From: Myxococcota bacterium
GTDB taxonomy: Bacteria > Myxococcota_C > UBA6777
Length of the DNA: 64,000 bases
Direction of reading: 5' to 3'
NCBI GenBank assembly: GCA_023150835.1
Contig: JAKLKB010000043.1
Location: 9,422-73,421 of the forward strand
The notes beneath the pieces are model-generated. The model was not told the origin of the DNA. It saw only the letters and a program-made list of their open reading frames with translations, and did not search any database. The position numbers and the translations under genes are program-made. Positions 27,922-37,300 of the stretch are shown in pieces (the stretch's first letter is position 1; each line of letters starts with the position of its first letter).

Positions 27922-28114
27922 CCTACTCAACCACAAGCATTTCTCCTTCATTTTCAGTCCCAGACAACGAACTGCTTGACGCTTTTTAGAAGGCGTGCCA
28001 TAAAGACGAACGTCGCGCTTTTTTCCAATGTTCCAAAGGAACGCTCGTGTTTGCCTGTGCGCTGCCCTCTTCTACTGTCCACAGTTCCCCTTGTGTACGT
28101 CGTTTCAAAAAGTA

Positions 28115-28423
28115 CGACAAAGGGTATCTCTGGGAATATCTGATGGATATCGGCCAACTCGACACCCATCCTCCCGTCCATCCCTGCGAGATCGTTCCCT
28201 CTCTTCCTCGTGACGCTGGCCTGCTCGTTCTCCAACTCCTCAAAAAGAATCCTCGCGAACGCCCCGTCAGCGCTCACGAAACCTTCTCCATGATCAGCCA
28301 CATCCTCCGATCCATCCGCACAGTCCACCTCGCCCGTTTCAACCACGAACGTTTCGTCCTCTACACCTTCCGCCCTTTCCGCTCCTGCTCCTCCCACGCC
28401 TTCCTCCCAAGACGCCCGCCCCT
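28115..28423 (+). pseudogene. Degraded chimeric fragment of the Ser/Thr kinase gene
   Basis: Bases 28118-28308 match 21219-21409 of the kinase gene almost exactly, covering the end of the kinase domain (for example LLVLQLLKKNPRERP). Bases 28309-28423 then match about 21957-22072, from the Ser-rich linker, more loosely and in another frame. About 550 bp between these blocks is missing. The fragment has no kinase N-lobe or start and runs into a family A repeat, so it is a remnant. It implies that a second copy of the kinase once lay after paralog 2, or that a partial copy was pasted here. Confidence 0.85.
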
Positions 28424-28424
28424 G

Positions 28425-28561
28425 CGAAAGCCGTGTTCGCGGCACTCCAAGCGGCGCGGTCGTTGGTTTGAAAAACGCCTGCTCTTTCCGCCGATACGGG
28501 GTCAAGGGGCGCAAGTCCCTTGCGGGGCGTGGGGCAGCGCCCCACACAACCGTCCGACAAC
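28425..28561 (-). repeat. Dispersed repeat family A, copy 6
   Basis: The first hairpin is GTGGGGC-AGC-GCCCCAC, so the closing pair is C-G rather than T-A, a clear compensated change. It abuts the kinase remnant on one side and the antitoxin gene on the other. Confidence 0.87.
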
Positions 28562-28782
28562 TATGCCTGTTTGTTTTGGAGGTTTTTGAGGGGGGGTGTT
28601 TCTTGTTGGACGACGACATGAGCACTCCGAGGCTCACGTGCAGGAAAAGACACCAATTTCTTGCCTGAAACACGTTGTCTTCGCAGAATGTCTTGAAACA
28701 TAGCGTCTGCATCGTGGCCGAATTGGCTGGCGTATTCTTCTCTTAATGCGCGTGTCTCAGCGACAATAGGATCTTGCCACAT
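28561..28782 (-). CDS. Antitoxin-like partner of the PIN-domain toxin
   Basis: The ATG at 28782 follows GGAGAG and begins three bases after the stop of the toxin remnant. The 73-residue product starts MWQDPIVAETRALREEYASQ, then FGHDADAMFQDILRRQRVSG and KKLVSFPAREP. This fits the short proteins that follow VapC-like PIN toxins of this type (DPIVxEVRxxRxEHAxxFxxDxxAxFxDL). It would bind and neutralise the toxin and probably repress the operon. The C-terminus after PAREP runs into sequence adjoining a family A repeat and may be altered. Because the toxin gene is split, this antitoxin is now orphaned. Confidence 0.75.
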   Translation of the reverse strand: MWQDPIVAETRALREEYASQFGHDADAMFQDILRRQRVSGKKLVSFPAREPRSAHVVVQQETPPLKNLQNKQA

Positions 28783-28785
28783 CGC

Positions 28786-29124
28786 TTAACTCTCCGTTAA
28801 TTCGTCTGGTGTGCAGATAATAGGGGGTTCATAACCCAAAGCCCGACAGGCATTTTCAATTTTGGGTCGGACGTGGGCATTGGCAATGTGCGTGCAATTC
28901 CAAGTCAGCAGGTATTCGATGCCATGAACCGCTGCAATAGCCACATGAAATGCGTCCATTTCCGCTTTTTCTGGTAAGGCTCCACAACGAATTAGAGATT
29001 TTCCGAGAATTCGAACCTGCTCAGTTGCTTGCAATTCCATGATACCTTCCATCGCATCAAGGCGGCGCTTTGCTGCGTCGGGATGACCTAAGCTGGCTTC
29101 GGCAATAACAAACTCAGAGATAAC
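28786..29124 (-). pseudogene. VapC-like PIN-domain toxin, 3' part (gene split by R-M cassette)
   Basis: From VISEFVIAEASLGHPDAAKR through ALPEKAEMDAFHVAIAAVHG and YLLTWNCTHIANAHV to ICTPDEL, this is the C-terminal two thirds of a PIN-domain ribonuclease. It keeps the later acidic and Asn/His residues but lacks the first strand with the essential early acidic residue. The frame continues only to a stop at 29173 with unrelated residues, so the gene cannot start here properly (a TTG at 29145 is possible). The missing start lies 1.7 kb away at 30853-30987. Confidence 0.85.
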
Positions 29125-29206
29125 GCTTGAACTGAGCGGCACCAAAGGCGAAACGACATCTCCAGCAAAGGATCAGGCATCCAACCTGCCCGGAAATCGG
29201 TAGTAC

Positions 29207-30175
29207 TCAAGCAACTTCGCCTTTGGTGTCCGCTCCAGTGATTTGTTCGCCATTTATATGTATCCCTGTAAATAAACCCTCATCTAATCGTTTTTGAATA
29301 ACATCAATGTAATTTTTTTCAATTTCAATGCCAATAGCCTTATAGCCGAGTTCAAGAGCAGCTACTAAAGTTGTTCCAGTGCCAGCAAATGGATCAAGCA
29401 CTACATGATTATTATCGTTAGGTAAAAACAGATCAATAAGTTTTCTTATAAGAGAAATCGGTTTTATCGTGCAATGCTCATCAAATTTCTCATCTCGCCC
29501 TTTCGCAAAGCCTTCCAATATATTAGATTGAAAGGAACCATCAGAAAGTATAGCTTTAAACGGACCCAATCCAGTTTCTTGTATCGTATTGATGTAGTTA
29601 TCTATTAGAGGCTTTTGGACAACAACAATCGCTTCCCACTCATTTCTCAGACAGGTATGCCATCCATTCCATTCGTGAGCGTCTGAATCTCCGAGTTTAG
29701 CTAGTTTTTTCTCTATATTTAGGCCCTTTGGGATCCCAGCATGGCGTCTATAAACAAGAACGTCTCTCGCATAGAAGCCAGCATCCTCAAGGGCAATTTG
29801 AATATGAGCTAATGTTCTTGTACTACTAAAAACAGCAACGATTGCTCCATTTTTACACACGCGCAGAAGTTCATTTGACCAATCTTTCGCCCACTCGATA
29901 TACTGAACGACATTCTCCCTATTACGTTGATACCACCTTTCATTCCGAACACCACCAGCCAACCCACTTCCATAGGGAATGTTTTTTACTAAAGTCGAAC
30001 TATCTTGAATACGTTCTATTCGTCTCTGTATCTCGTCGTGATCCCAATTTCTGCCGATAAATTCGTAATTATAGGGAGGATCTGTGATAACACAGGAAAT
30101 ACTATTCTCTTGGAGTAAACCTAAAAGCTCTCGACAATCACCATGCATAAGTTGCAATTGTTTTTTTGTACTCAT
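29207..30175 (-). CDS. Type II DNA methyltransferase (N4-cytosine/N6-adenine, beta-class order)
   Basis: The 322-residue protein has the catalytic motif DPPY near the N-terminus (SCVITDPPYNYEF, about residue 33) and the AdoMet-binding motif DPFAGTGTT near the C-terminus (about residue 263). This order places it among the beta-class amino-methyltransferases. The middle region, with GIPKGLNIEKKLAKLGD and WNGWHT, would contain target recognition. It should methylate the site cut by the adjacent endonuclease and protect the host genome. Its ATG overlaps the endonuclease stop as ATGA, indicating translational coupling. Codons are AT-rich, unlike the neighbours, which supports recent transfer. The recognition sequence cannot be read from the protein. 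Confidence 0.9.
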   Translation of the reverse strand: MSTKKQLQLMHGDCRELLGLLQENSISCVITDPPYNYEFIGRNWDHDEIQRRIERIQDSSTLVKNIPYGSGLAGGVRNERWYQRNRENVVQYIEWAKDWSNELLRVCKNGAIVAVFSSTRTLAHIQIALEDAGFYARDVLVYRRHAGIPKGLNIEKKLAKLGDSDAHEWNGWHTCLRNEWEAIVVVQKPLIDNYINTIQETGLGPFKAILSDGSFQSNILEGFAKGRDEKFDEHCTIKPISLIRKLIDLFLPNDNNHVVLDPFAGTGTTLVAALELGYKAIGIEIEKNYIDVIQKRLDEGLFTGIHINGEQITGADTKGEVA

Positions 30176-30738
30176 CGTGTTATATAAAACTCCTTCGTAT
30201 CTGCAAAGTTGGTAAGTGTTGAAAGCAAGTCAAATCCGCTTTTTTCATAAATATAATTAAAACTTTCCTCTCCTGTTCGTACATCCCACCCACCTGTTTT
30301 GCAGGCAGTAAGAGCAGCAGGAAGATTGTCCTCTCGCACGATCAGTAAAACAGGGCTAAATCCTCTTTCAGACAGTAATGTTCCGTATTGTTTAAATTTC
30401 TTTAATGTTCCCGAATCTCCTGAACCGATTCTATATTTGGTATCAATAGCATCAGACCCGACAATACAATCACAAGGTTCATCCCTGTTTATTTGCAAAG
30501 CAGGTTGATAATCAGGGCAGTTAGCTTGAAAAACCTCCGTAACAAGCCGTTGCCAACACATTCCAAGTTCTCTTCCCCAATATTGACGATTTTCTCTCTT
30601 TAGATCGGGAGTAATCCCAAAAATATCCATAAGAGGATCGCGGTCATCATTATCGTCTCCATAGGATTTATCACTGAAAGAGTTTTGGTAATGCTCCAAG
30701 ATTCCTCTCAATAAACTTTCTATTTGTTCTGGTGGCAT
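30172..30738 (-). CDS. Type II restriction endonuclease, probably ApaLI-family
   Basis: ATG 30738 is preferred because GGAG lies 8 bases upstream; a TTG at 30789 would add 17 residues. The 188-residue product contains GRELGMCWQRLVTEVFQANC, DEPCDCIVGSDAIDTKYRIG and SGDSGTLKKFKQYG. It then has PVLLIVREDNLPAALTACK and GGWDVRTGEESF. These match my memory of the ApaLI-like restriction enzyme family, and the D...DTK arrangement fits a PD-(D/E)xK nuclease core. It is transcribed before the methyltransferase and overlaps it by four bases. It is AT-rich like its partner. The specificity (GTGCAC for ApaLI itself) is not proven for this enzyme. Confidence 0.75.
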   Translation of the reverse strand: MPPEQIESLLRGILEHYQNSFSDKSYGDDNDDRDPLMDIFGITPDLKRENRQYWGRELGMCWQRLVTEVFQANCPDYQPALQINRDEPCDCIVGSDAIDTKYRIGSGDSGTLKKFKQYGTLLSERGFSPVLLIVREDNLPAALTACKTGGWDVRTGEESFNYIYEKSGFDLLSTLTNFADTKEFYITR

Positions 30739-30852
30739 AAATTTTACTCCATTCTGTACAATAAATTCGCGGTTGAAAAGGATGCTCAATCAACCACAAA
30801 AAGTCAATCACTTTTCCGAGAATGCCGCATTTTTCTTGGCAACATGGCGAAT

Positions 30853-30987
30853 GAGATCGTACTTGAAACGTTGCGTATCCCACCACTCAACTGTAGCATT
30901 TTGGTTCGCCATCGCTGGCAGGTCGTTGTTTGGGCGTGCGGTCAAATAGCTGATCACCGAGGTTTCGATATAAACTTTAGGCTTCAA
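30853..30987 (-). pseudogene. VapC-like PIN-domain toxin, 5' part
   Basis: From a TTG start at 30987 behind AGGTGA, the frame reads KPKVYIETSVISYLTARP, then VEWWDTQRFKYDL. This is the N-terminus typical of this PIN-toxin group, including the early acidic residue in YIETS. At 30853 the homology stops and the frame ends at a TGA (30808) after 15 foreign codons. It is the missing start of the toxin at 28786-29124; the two were separated by the restriction-modification cassette. Confidence 0.85.
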
Positions 30988-31182
30988 TCAATCACCTGCT
31001 ATTTTATGGGTTTGCGTGTCGGGGAGTTACATCCCAAGTTCCCTCGGTCCAAAAACTGTCATGGCAACGTTCATCACAAAGAAAATTCGTTGTCAAGCTT
31101 ATTTTTTATGAGTTGTTTTGTGGCGTCTGGGAATGTTCGCCTTGAGACAGTCGGGCTTGTATCGACAAGATTTGCACAGCCG

Positions 31183-31342
31183 AAAAAGAAAAGCCGAGTT
31201 CGCGCCGTATCAAGCGGCAGGGCTGTTGGTTTGAAAAAGTCAGATCACCCCGCCGATATGGGGTCAAGGGGCGCAAGTCCCTTGCGGGGCGTGGGGCCGC
31301 GCCCCCCAAAAACCAAAACGCCCCACAAAACCGCCCGACAGC
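31183..31342 (-). repeat. Dispersed repeat family A, copy 7
   Basis: Copy with the GTGGGGCCGCGCCCC form of the first hairpin and CAAGGG arms in the second. The rest of the gap between 30988 and 31353 holds no gene that I can support. Confidence 0.85.
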
Positions 31343-31353
31343 GCAAGCCCTCT

Positions 31354-31833
31354 CTAAAGAGAGGTTGGATTGGATTCGGAGGCGACGGTCTGTTGCATAA
31401 CGTCAGCAAGGTGGTAATGGCGGAGATCGAGCAAGATGGGGTAGCCTTCTTCGTTGAAGACCTCGAACAGGCCGTCAGGCGATTCTGTTTGGGAAATCGA
31501 GGCTTTTTGTGCTGGGGTCAGGTTGTTTTGCGATAAATCGAGACGCACTTCAACCGATTGTTTAAGAGAAAAAGAAACGGGTTTTTCTGTCGCACATTTT
31601 GCAAGAAAAAACTTTTTTGCTTCTTCGGCAGAAAAGACCAAGCAAAGCGAGATATACTCGATGGAGTGTTGTTCAGCAGAAAAAGCGCCACGCAACGCTC
31701 CGCTCTCTGCTTTAAGCCATTGTTCGGGTGATAATTCGACCAAAAAAGGCTCGTCAAAATCGACTTCCATCCATTCCGTACCAAGGCTCAACTCAGAGCC
31801 GTCTTGTTCAAGAAGATCAAATCCGATACGCAT
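31354..31833 (-). CDS. Small acidic protein, possible partner or immunity protein of the preceding effector-like protein
   Basis: ATG 31833 follows AAAGGA. The 159-residue product has no signal peptide and is strongly acidic at first (GSELSLGTEWMEVDFDEPFL). It appears mixed alpha/beta with LDLSQNNLTPAQKASISQTE and ILLDLRHYHLADVMQQT. It starts 34 bp after the stop of the 755-residue effector-like gene on the same strand, so both are probably in one transcript. A small acidic gene just after a large toxin-like gene is the usual place for an immunity protein or chaperone. No family was recognised and there is no direct evidence for that role. Confidence 0.6.
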   Translation of the reverse strand: MRIGFDLLEQDGSELSLGTEWMEVDFDEPFLVELSPEQWLKAESGALRGAFSAEQHSIEYISLCLVFSAEEAKKFFLAKCATEKPVSFSLKQSVEVRLDLSQNNLTPAQKASISQTESPDGLFEVFNEEGYPILLDLRHYHLADVMQQTVASESNPTSL

Positions 31834-31867
31834 AATTCGTGTCCTTTCTTTTTAGAGAATTTTTGTT

Positions 31868-34135
31868 TTAGGGAATGTTTGTGCCAGCAAGTCTGATGTA
31901 AGCGTTGCTATCCGATCCGTATCTGAGCAAAGCGTTTTGCAAAACCGTCAAGTTTTTATGGCCCTCACCAAAATGTTGCACCAAGAGGGCTTTGAGAGCG
32001 GGTAGATATCCGTTCTGTGCTGCATAGTGGACGGCTTTTTCGATTTGCTGTTTTTCTTCTTCGCTGAGTGAGCCGCTTTTGATTTTGGGGGCCAGCGCGA
32101 TGATGCCGTCCGCAGCGATTTTTGCTTGCCCGTCATTGTTTCCTTGAAAAGTGGCGGACGGAGAGAGAATTCGGAAAGCAGGCCCATCGCTAAAGCTCGG
32201 ATAAAACCAAGATCCTGTTTTTTGTTGCAAGGCCAATTGCACGTTTTTGAGGCTGCTCTCACCGAGCCATTGCGTCAACTGGTTTTTCAACTCAGCCATC
32301 ATCTCGGGCTTGTCTTTGTATTTCAGGATGAGATTTTCGATAGCCTCTTGGTCGCTCTTGGACACAGGGAAGCTTTTCCACTTGATCTCGCCGTTGAGGT
32401 TTCTTCCTTTGGAGATTCGATTAAAAATCGTGCAAGCATCTTTTTCGATCTCTGGCTTAGCATTGTAAGTGTCTGTCCAAACTTTTTTCAATGCTTCGAG
32501 CGCGGCTTGGTTTGCTTTGTTGGGATCTTTTGTGCGTGCAAGCGCTTCCTTGTAAGCCGTTTGCACAGCACCACGCGGATAGAGCTTTTGGTGGTTTTTG
32601 AGTACAGCGAGAAGCGCAGGCTTGTTGCGTTCTTCGAATTGCGCCCACTCTTGTTTGGAGATAGCCCCCGTGTAGACCTGAGAGAGGTAGGCTTCCGAGC
32701 GGCCATACACCGTTTCCATGAGAAGTTGCGCTTTCGAAGCCCCTGCTTTCACGGATGCCTCGACCTTTCCGGCCTTGACATTGATCTCCAATTTGCCTTC
32801 TTTTTCGATTCCAACGTTCAAGAAAACGCGCCGATTCAATGGGCGAAATTCTCCATTTTCTTTCACGTCATTCCACTCCAAAGACACACCAACGTGCGCT
32901 GCATTGCCAAGTCGCCCTGCCAATTTTGAAAAACGCTCGTAAAGTTGATTCATGCCCTGCGCGGAAAGAGCAGGAAACCCCGCCTGTTTCACCAACCCTG
33001 CAAGCACAGCCATCGCTTTGTCTTTATGGCCTTTGAACAAAGCAACAGGTACTTTCGCGGACCATTTGATTTGTCGATAAGTTCCGTTGTTGGTAAAGAC
33101 AGGGTCGCCCTGTTGTGTGTACTCCGTCTTTTCTCTTTGAAACTCGAGTTTGTGCTCACCGATGTTGAATTCGCCTTTGATGTGGCTTTTTGTGGTTGTT
33201 CTTACACCCGGGACCTGTTGGCCGCTTGGCAAGGTGAAGGTTTGGCGCATTGTTTCAGCGGTGGCCTTTCCTTCGATGCTGACGGAATCGCCCGCTTTGG
33301 TTTTTCCTTCGACAGGAAGTCGCTTACCCGCGTTGGCTTTTGCTTCGACAAAGACAGAGGCTCCGTATTCCGTGATGAGCGTGGGAGGTTGATGGGGCAA
33401 AGAGACGGAAGCGGCCTTGAAGAGAGGTACGGGCAGGTGGCCGACGGCATTTGCAATCCATGCGGCAGCGTCTTTTGCCGAATCAAAGCGCAGCGTGATC
33501 TTGCCATTGGCTCCGACTCCTCCGCTAATCTTGAGAAAGTCCCCGAAACTAACTCCTGCTCTTGCGGCGGCTTCGGCGCTAAACTGGATCTGCACGTGTC
33601 CGGAATCTTCTTTAGAGAAAGAAAGGCCCAATGCAACAAAAACTCCCACGTGTCGTTTCAGAATTGTGCCTTTTTCGATACTCGCATCTGCCGAGACTTC
33701 AAATTTCACGAATTCGCCGCGTTTGTGAGCGGCTTGGTTCATCATCAATTCGAGTCCCTTGGCGGTGATGACTTGCCCGGGAACGAGCAGGATCTTGTTG
33801 GCTTCGTAAGCTTCGCGGATGGCTGCGGCGTTGTTGCGGGCAGGAGTTTCTGAAGCAGCCGTCTTTTTTTCTGAGCCTTTCGGCATTTTAGAAAATTGGT
33901 TTTCAGAAGAAGCCGACGAGGCTCGTACCTCTTTTGCTGAAGCTTGTTGGGATTCTTTGGATGATGTGGGGACTTCTTTAGAGGAAGCTTGCTGGGATTC
34001 TTTGGACTGTGGGGGGGCTATTTCGGCGTGGGTAGTGTTTTGGGGAGTGGCAGACGGACTCGAATGGGAAGGCATACGAGAGAACGATGGGCTGGGGGGA
34101 TTGGAACTATTTGTTGGGTTCAAACGGGCGCTCAT
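31868..34135 (-). CDS. Large effector-like protein with Ser/Pro-rich N-terminus
   Basis: ATG 34135 is preceded by AAGGAG at 6 bases; the earlier start at 34207 has no such site. The 755-residue product opens with about 100 Ser/Pro/Thr residues including repeated SSKESQQAS units (33-36 bp repeats). Residues 110-450 are beta-rich and repetitive (FVKFEVSADASIEKGTILK, HVQIQFSAEAAARAGVSFG), recalling the beta region of the 925-residue protein at 1.7-4.5 kb. The last 250 residues are helical, with ALEALKKVWTDTYNAKPEIE and a Cys within EKDACTIFNRIS. There is no signal peptide or membrane helix. No enzyme motif was recognised. Export as an effector and pairing with the small downstream gene are inferences from layout. 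Confidence 0.65.
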   Translation of the reverse strand: MSARLNPTNSSNPPSPSFSRMPSHSSPSATPQNTTHAEIAPPQSKESQQASSKEVPTSSKESQQASAKEVRASSASSENQFSKMPKGSEKKTAASETPARNNAAAIREAYEANKILLVPGQVITAKGLELMMNQAAHKRGEFVKFEVSADASIEKGTILKRHVGVFVALGLSFSKEDSGHVQIQFSAEAAARAGVSFGDFLKISGGVGANGKITLRFDSAKDAAAWIANAVGHLPVPLFKAASVSLPHQPPTLITEYGASVFVEAKANAGKRLPVEGKTKAGDSVSIEGKATAETMRQTFTLPSGQQVPGVRTTTKSHIKGEFNIGEHKLEFQREKTEYTQQGDPVFTNNGTYRQIKWSAKVPVALFKGHKDKAMAVLAGLVKQAGFPALSAQGMNQLYERFSKLAGRLGNAAHVGVSLEWNDVKENGEFRPLNRRVFLNVGIEKEGKLEINVKAGKVEASVKAGASKAQLLMETVYGRSEAYLSQVYTGAISKQEWAQFEERNKPALLAVLKNHQKLYPRGAVQTAYKEALARTKDPNKANQAALEALKKVWTDTYNAKPEIEKDACTIFNRISKGRNLNGEIKWKSFPVSKSDQEAIENLILKYKDKPEMMAELKNQLTQWLGESSLKNVQLALQQKTGSWFYPSFSDGPAFRILSPSATFQGNNDGQAKIAADGIIALAPKIKSGSLSEEEKQQIEKAVHYAAQNGYLPALKALLVQHFGEGHKNLTVLQNALLRYGSDSNAYIRLAGTNIP

Positions 34136-34270
34136 GGGTGACTCCTTGAAAAGAAAGACGTGGGTCGTCTTGTGTTGTTGGCGTGTCGCCCCATGAACAC
34201 AACGCATACCGATCTTCTGCTATTTCATTTTTTGCTTTATTTTCAACGACATTGATTTTTCCTTGAGAAA

Positions 34271-34290
34271 AGCAACGCATCGAAGCGTTG
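34271..34290 (-). terminator. Possible terminator after the carboxylase gene
   Basis: On the minus strand the hairpin CAACGC-TTCGAT-GCGTTG is followed by CTTTTCTC, about 70 bases after the carboxylase stop. The U-run is short, so this is only a candidate. Confidence 0.4.
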
Positions 34291-34360
34291 TTGTTGTGCG
34301 GAGAACTGGACAGGACAGATGTCCAAGATCCGAACAGCGTGGACGCGACTCGCGAAGAAG

Positions 34361-37300
34361 TTAGGGTTGGAGGGATTCGCGTTGGAGGATGGAGATCACA
34401 GCGGGTCGAAGGAGCGCAGGCGCGATCACTTGGTCGAGCGAGCCGACGCGCACAGCGCGCTCAACGGAGTGGACTTGATCGAACTCACGGGCGACATCCC
34501 CTTGTTTTTCAAGCAAGACTTCTTCGATGATACGGTCTAACTCTTCGCGCAGCCGGGGCTTGCGTTCTTCGGGGGCGAGTTGAAGTTGTTTGCGTGCAGC
34601 CGCGACACGGGCATCGGCTTCGGCGCGTTTTCGGACTTCGTGGGGGAAAACGACCGCTGCTGCGGGGGCACCGCCGATCACCGAAGCGTAAGTGCCTTCC
34701 AAGGCGAGGGCCGTCATACGGGGATTCAGTGATTTGGAAAACACGACGTACGCGCCGCCGTGATAACGTCCGATCACCACAAAGACCAGAGGGCCTTCAA
34801 AGTTGACGACGGCTCGTCCGATCTCGGCCCCCATCTCGAGTTGAAGTTTGCGCAAGGATTCGGGGCTTCCGTCAAAGCCGCTGAGGTTGGCGAGGACGAC
34901 GACAGGGCGGTTTGCGCTTGCGGCGTTGATGGCGGACGCGACTTTTTTGGAGCTTTGGGGAAAGAGCGTACCACCCGTCCAAGTATCGGGACCATCAAGC
35001 GGGATGCGACCGCGTCGGGGCAGCGGGCGAGACTCAAAGCCGACAAGACAAACAGGAAAGCCACCGATGGATGCGTCCCAAACGACGGAAGTATCGGCAT
35101 GGCGCATATTGCGATAACGTTCAAGAAAGCCGTTGTCTTGGTCGATCACAGCGCTCATCACAGCGCGGATCGCAAAAGGCTTTTTTCGGCCCGGGTTGGT
35201 GTGTTCTTGGAAGATCTCGCCAACCGTGACGAAGCCGTCGGCGGCGCTACCTTGGTAGGGCATCTGCATGATCGAGCGTTCGGCGGGATCGAGGGTGGGA
35301 AGAAGTCGGATCTGCGGTTCATTGCGCATCCGATAGCCATAGCGATAAAAGCGGAACAACAAAGCGTAAGCCTCGCCCAGATCGGCAGCGAAGTATTGGG
35401 CTTGTCCGTTGGGTCCCATGATCCGCTCGAATCCACCGATGCCGCGTTCATCTTCGGCAGCGACACCGCCGGAGTATTCGAGGGCTTTTTTGCCCGTCAA
35501 GACCATCGAAGAATCGGGCAGCATAATCAAGACACCGCGTGCGTGCATGAGCATGGTGGCTTCGGCGTTCCAGTAGGACTGCGCGCCCACGTTGACGCCA
35601 GCGACGATGATGTGGATGTGACCGCCTGCTTGGGTAAAGTGGACAATACGCCGCAAGACTTTTGCGGTCCAATCGAGGTTTTCGGTTCCGCTGTCCATGG
35701 CGATCCGCGCTCCTGCGGAGATCGGCAACCATTCGACAGAGACGCCGAGTTCATCGGCGAGATCCAAAGCAGCGATGACACGGCGGCATTCGGGTTCGGC
35801 GAGGGCTCCCATCGCCATCGTCGGATCCGAAGCGATCCAGACACGGCGCATACCTTCGGGATAGCGGTCTGTTTCGTGGCTGATCACGCCCACCACAACA
35901 CCTGAGCGATTTTCGCCATAAGGTCGGTGGACAGGCAACAATCGCGATCGCGAAGCATCGAGGTCGTATTCGACAAAGCGGCCATGCTTCATATCGGGGT
36001 GAGGAGCGGAAGCGGTCGCGGTTTCGCCTTGGAGCATACGGATGGTTTCGTAGGGATAGATCGCGCCGAGTCGACGGGCGCTGACGACTTTGATCTCGTA
36101 GGGTTTCATGGCGCGGATCGGCAACCAAGAGGGCGGATACTCCTTGACTTCGAGGCGGTGTCGTCCCGGCTTGTGGATCACAAACACTCGGGTGCGCACT
36201 TCGCCTTCGACGTCGGCCCAACGTGCGCGGATCACGACTTTTTCGATCCCAAGGCCACGCGTGGAAGCTTCGAAGCGATGGGACAATCGAGCGAGATCTC
36301 GGGCAGAGAAACGCACCACAGGTCGGACATACAACAAGATACGATTCCAATGAAGACGTCTTCGGACATCTTGGCGGGACTGGATCTCACGGATCACGCG
36401 AAGGGCTTCAAAGTAGATCTGCTCGAACTCCCAGAGGTGTTCGTCGTGGGGATCTTCGGGAAGCTCGGAGGGGAGGTTGCGGACTTCACCGAGAACGAAG
36501 ATGCGTACATCTTGGGGGTTGGCTTTGGCGGTGGCACGGAAAGCATAGATCTTTTCGGGGGCTTCGAGGCGTTCGAGGGTGAATTCTTGGAGGCGCCAGA
36601 GTTCGAGCCGAGAAGCCGCTTCGGGATGGATATCGCGCAGCAAAGGATCTTCGGTGATGCGCTCTTCGTGGAGGCGGTAGGTGCGGTGTCGGACGCGTTC
36701 AAGTCCATCGCACCAGTTGAGGTTCCATTGTAAAACGCCCGTCTGTTCGAGTTTTGCATCGCCCAAAAGAGCCTCGGCTTCGTTGCCCCATTGTCCGTGA
36801 GTGATGCGCCCGACGATCAATATCTCGACCATGCTCAAAGGTACGGTGGCAAGGGACGGATGATATTCTTTCCATGCAGAAAGTGCCGTCGCAAGGGTTT
36901 CAGGCGTACAGACGATCACACCAAGCTGTGAGCGCTCATGATGCGGAGCGATCTCGACACGGGCGACCCCCACCGGGCCGAGGTGTTGGATCTGTTTGAC
37001 TTCGATACGTTGTTCGAGATACAGCCGCCCAAGCAAAAGAGGGATCAAGCGAGGAAGGAGTTCGTCTTGTCCGATGGATCGTTGCAACAACGATGGAAAC
37101 AGTGAAGCACGGGAGGCAAACAAGGCCCGCGAAAGATCTTCTTCGTCGTGGCTTCCTTTGGAGCAAGCGCGGAGGCGAGAAAACAGCGTATCAAGGTGGG
37201 CTTCGATCTCTTGGCGCCGTTGTACGTATTGCGAGCGTTCAAACAGCACATACAAGGCTTGACGGGCGTTGTCAGCGACAAAGGCAAAGCGTTCGGAGGC

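Larger units (their letters stand above)
29125..30852. mobile_element. AT-rich restriction-modification cassette inserted in a toxin gene
   Basis: This segment of about 1.73 kb holds only the methyltransferase and endonuclease genes and is visibly AT-rich compared with both flanks. Removing it joins codons ...YDL and VISEFV... of the PIN toxin in frame. No terminal inverted repeats or transposase were found. The flanks share only an imperfect gagat/cttgaa pattern, not a clean target duplication. Boundaries are estimated from toxin continuity, within a few bases. Confidence 0.7.

Noticed and set aside
29124-29145. A stand-alone PIN toxin beginning at TTG 29145
   Set aside because: The product would lack the essential N-terminal strand, and that strand is found intact at 30853-30987, so this is a split gene rather than a short one.
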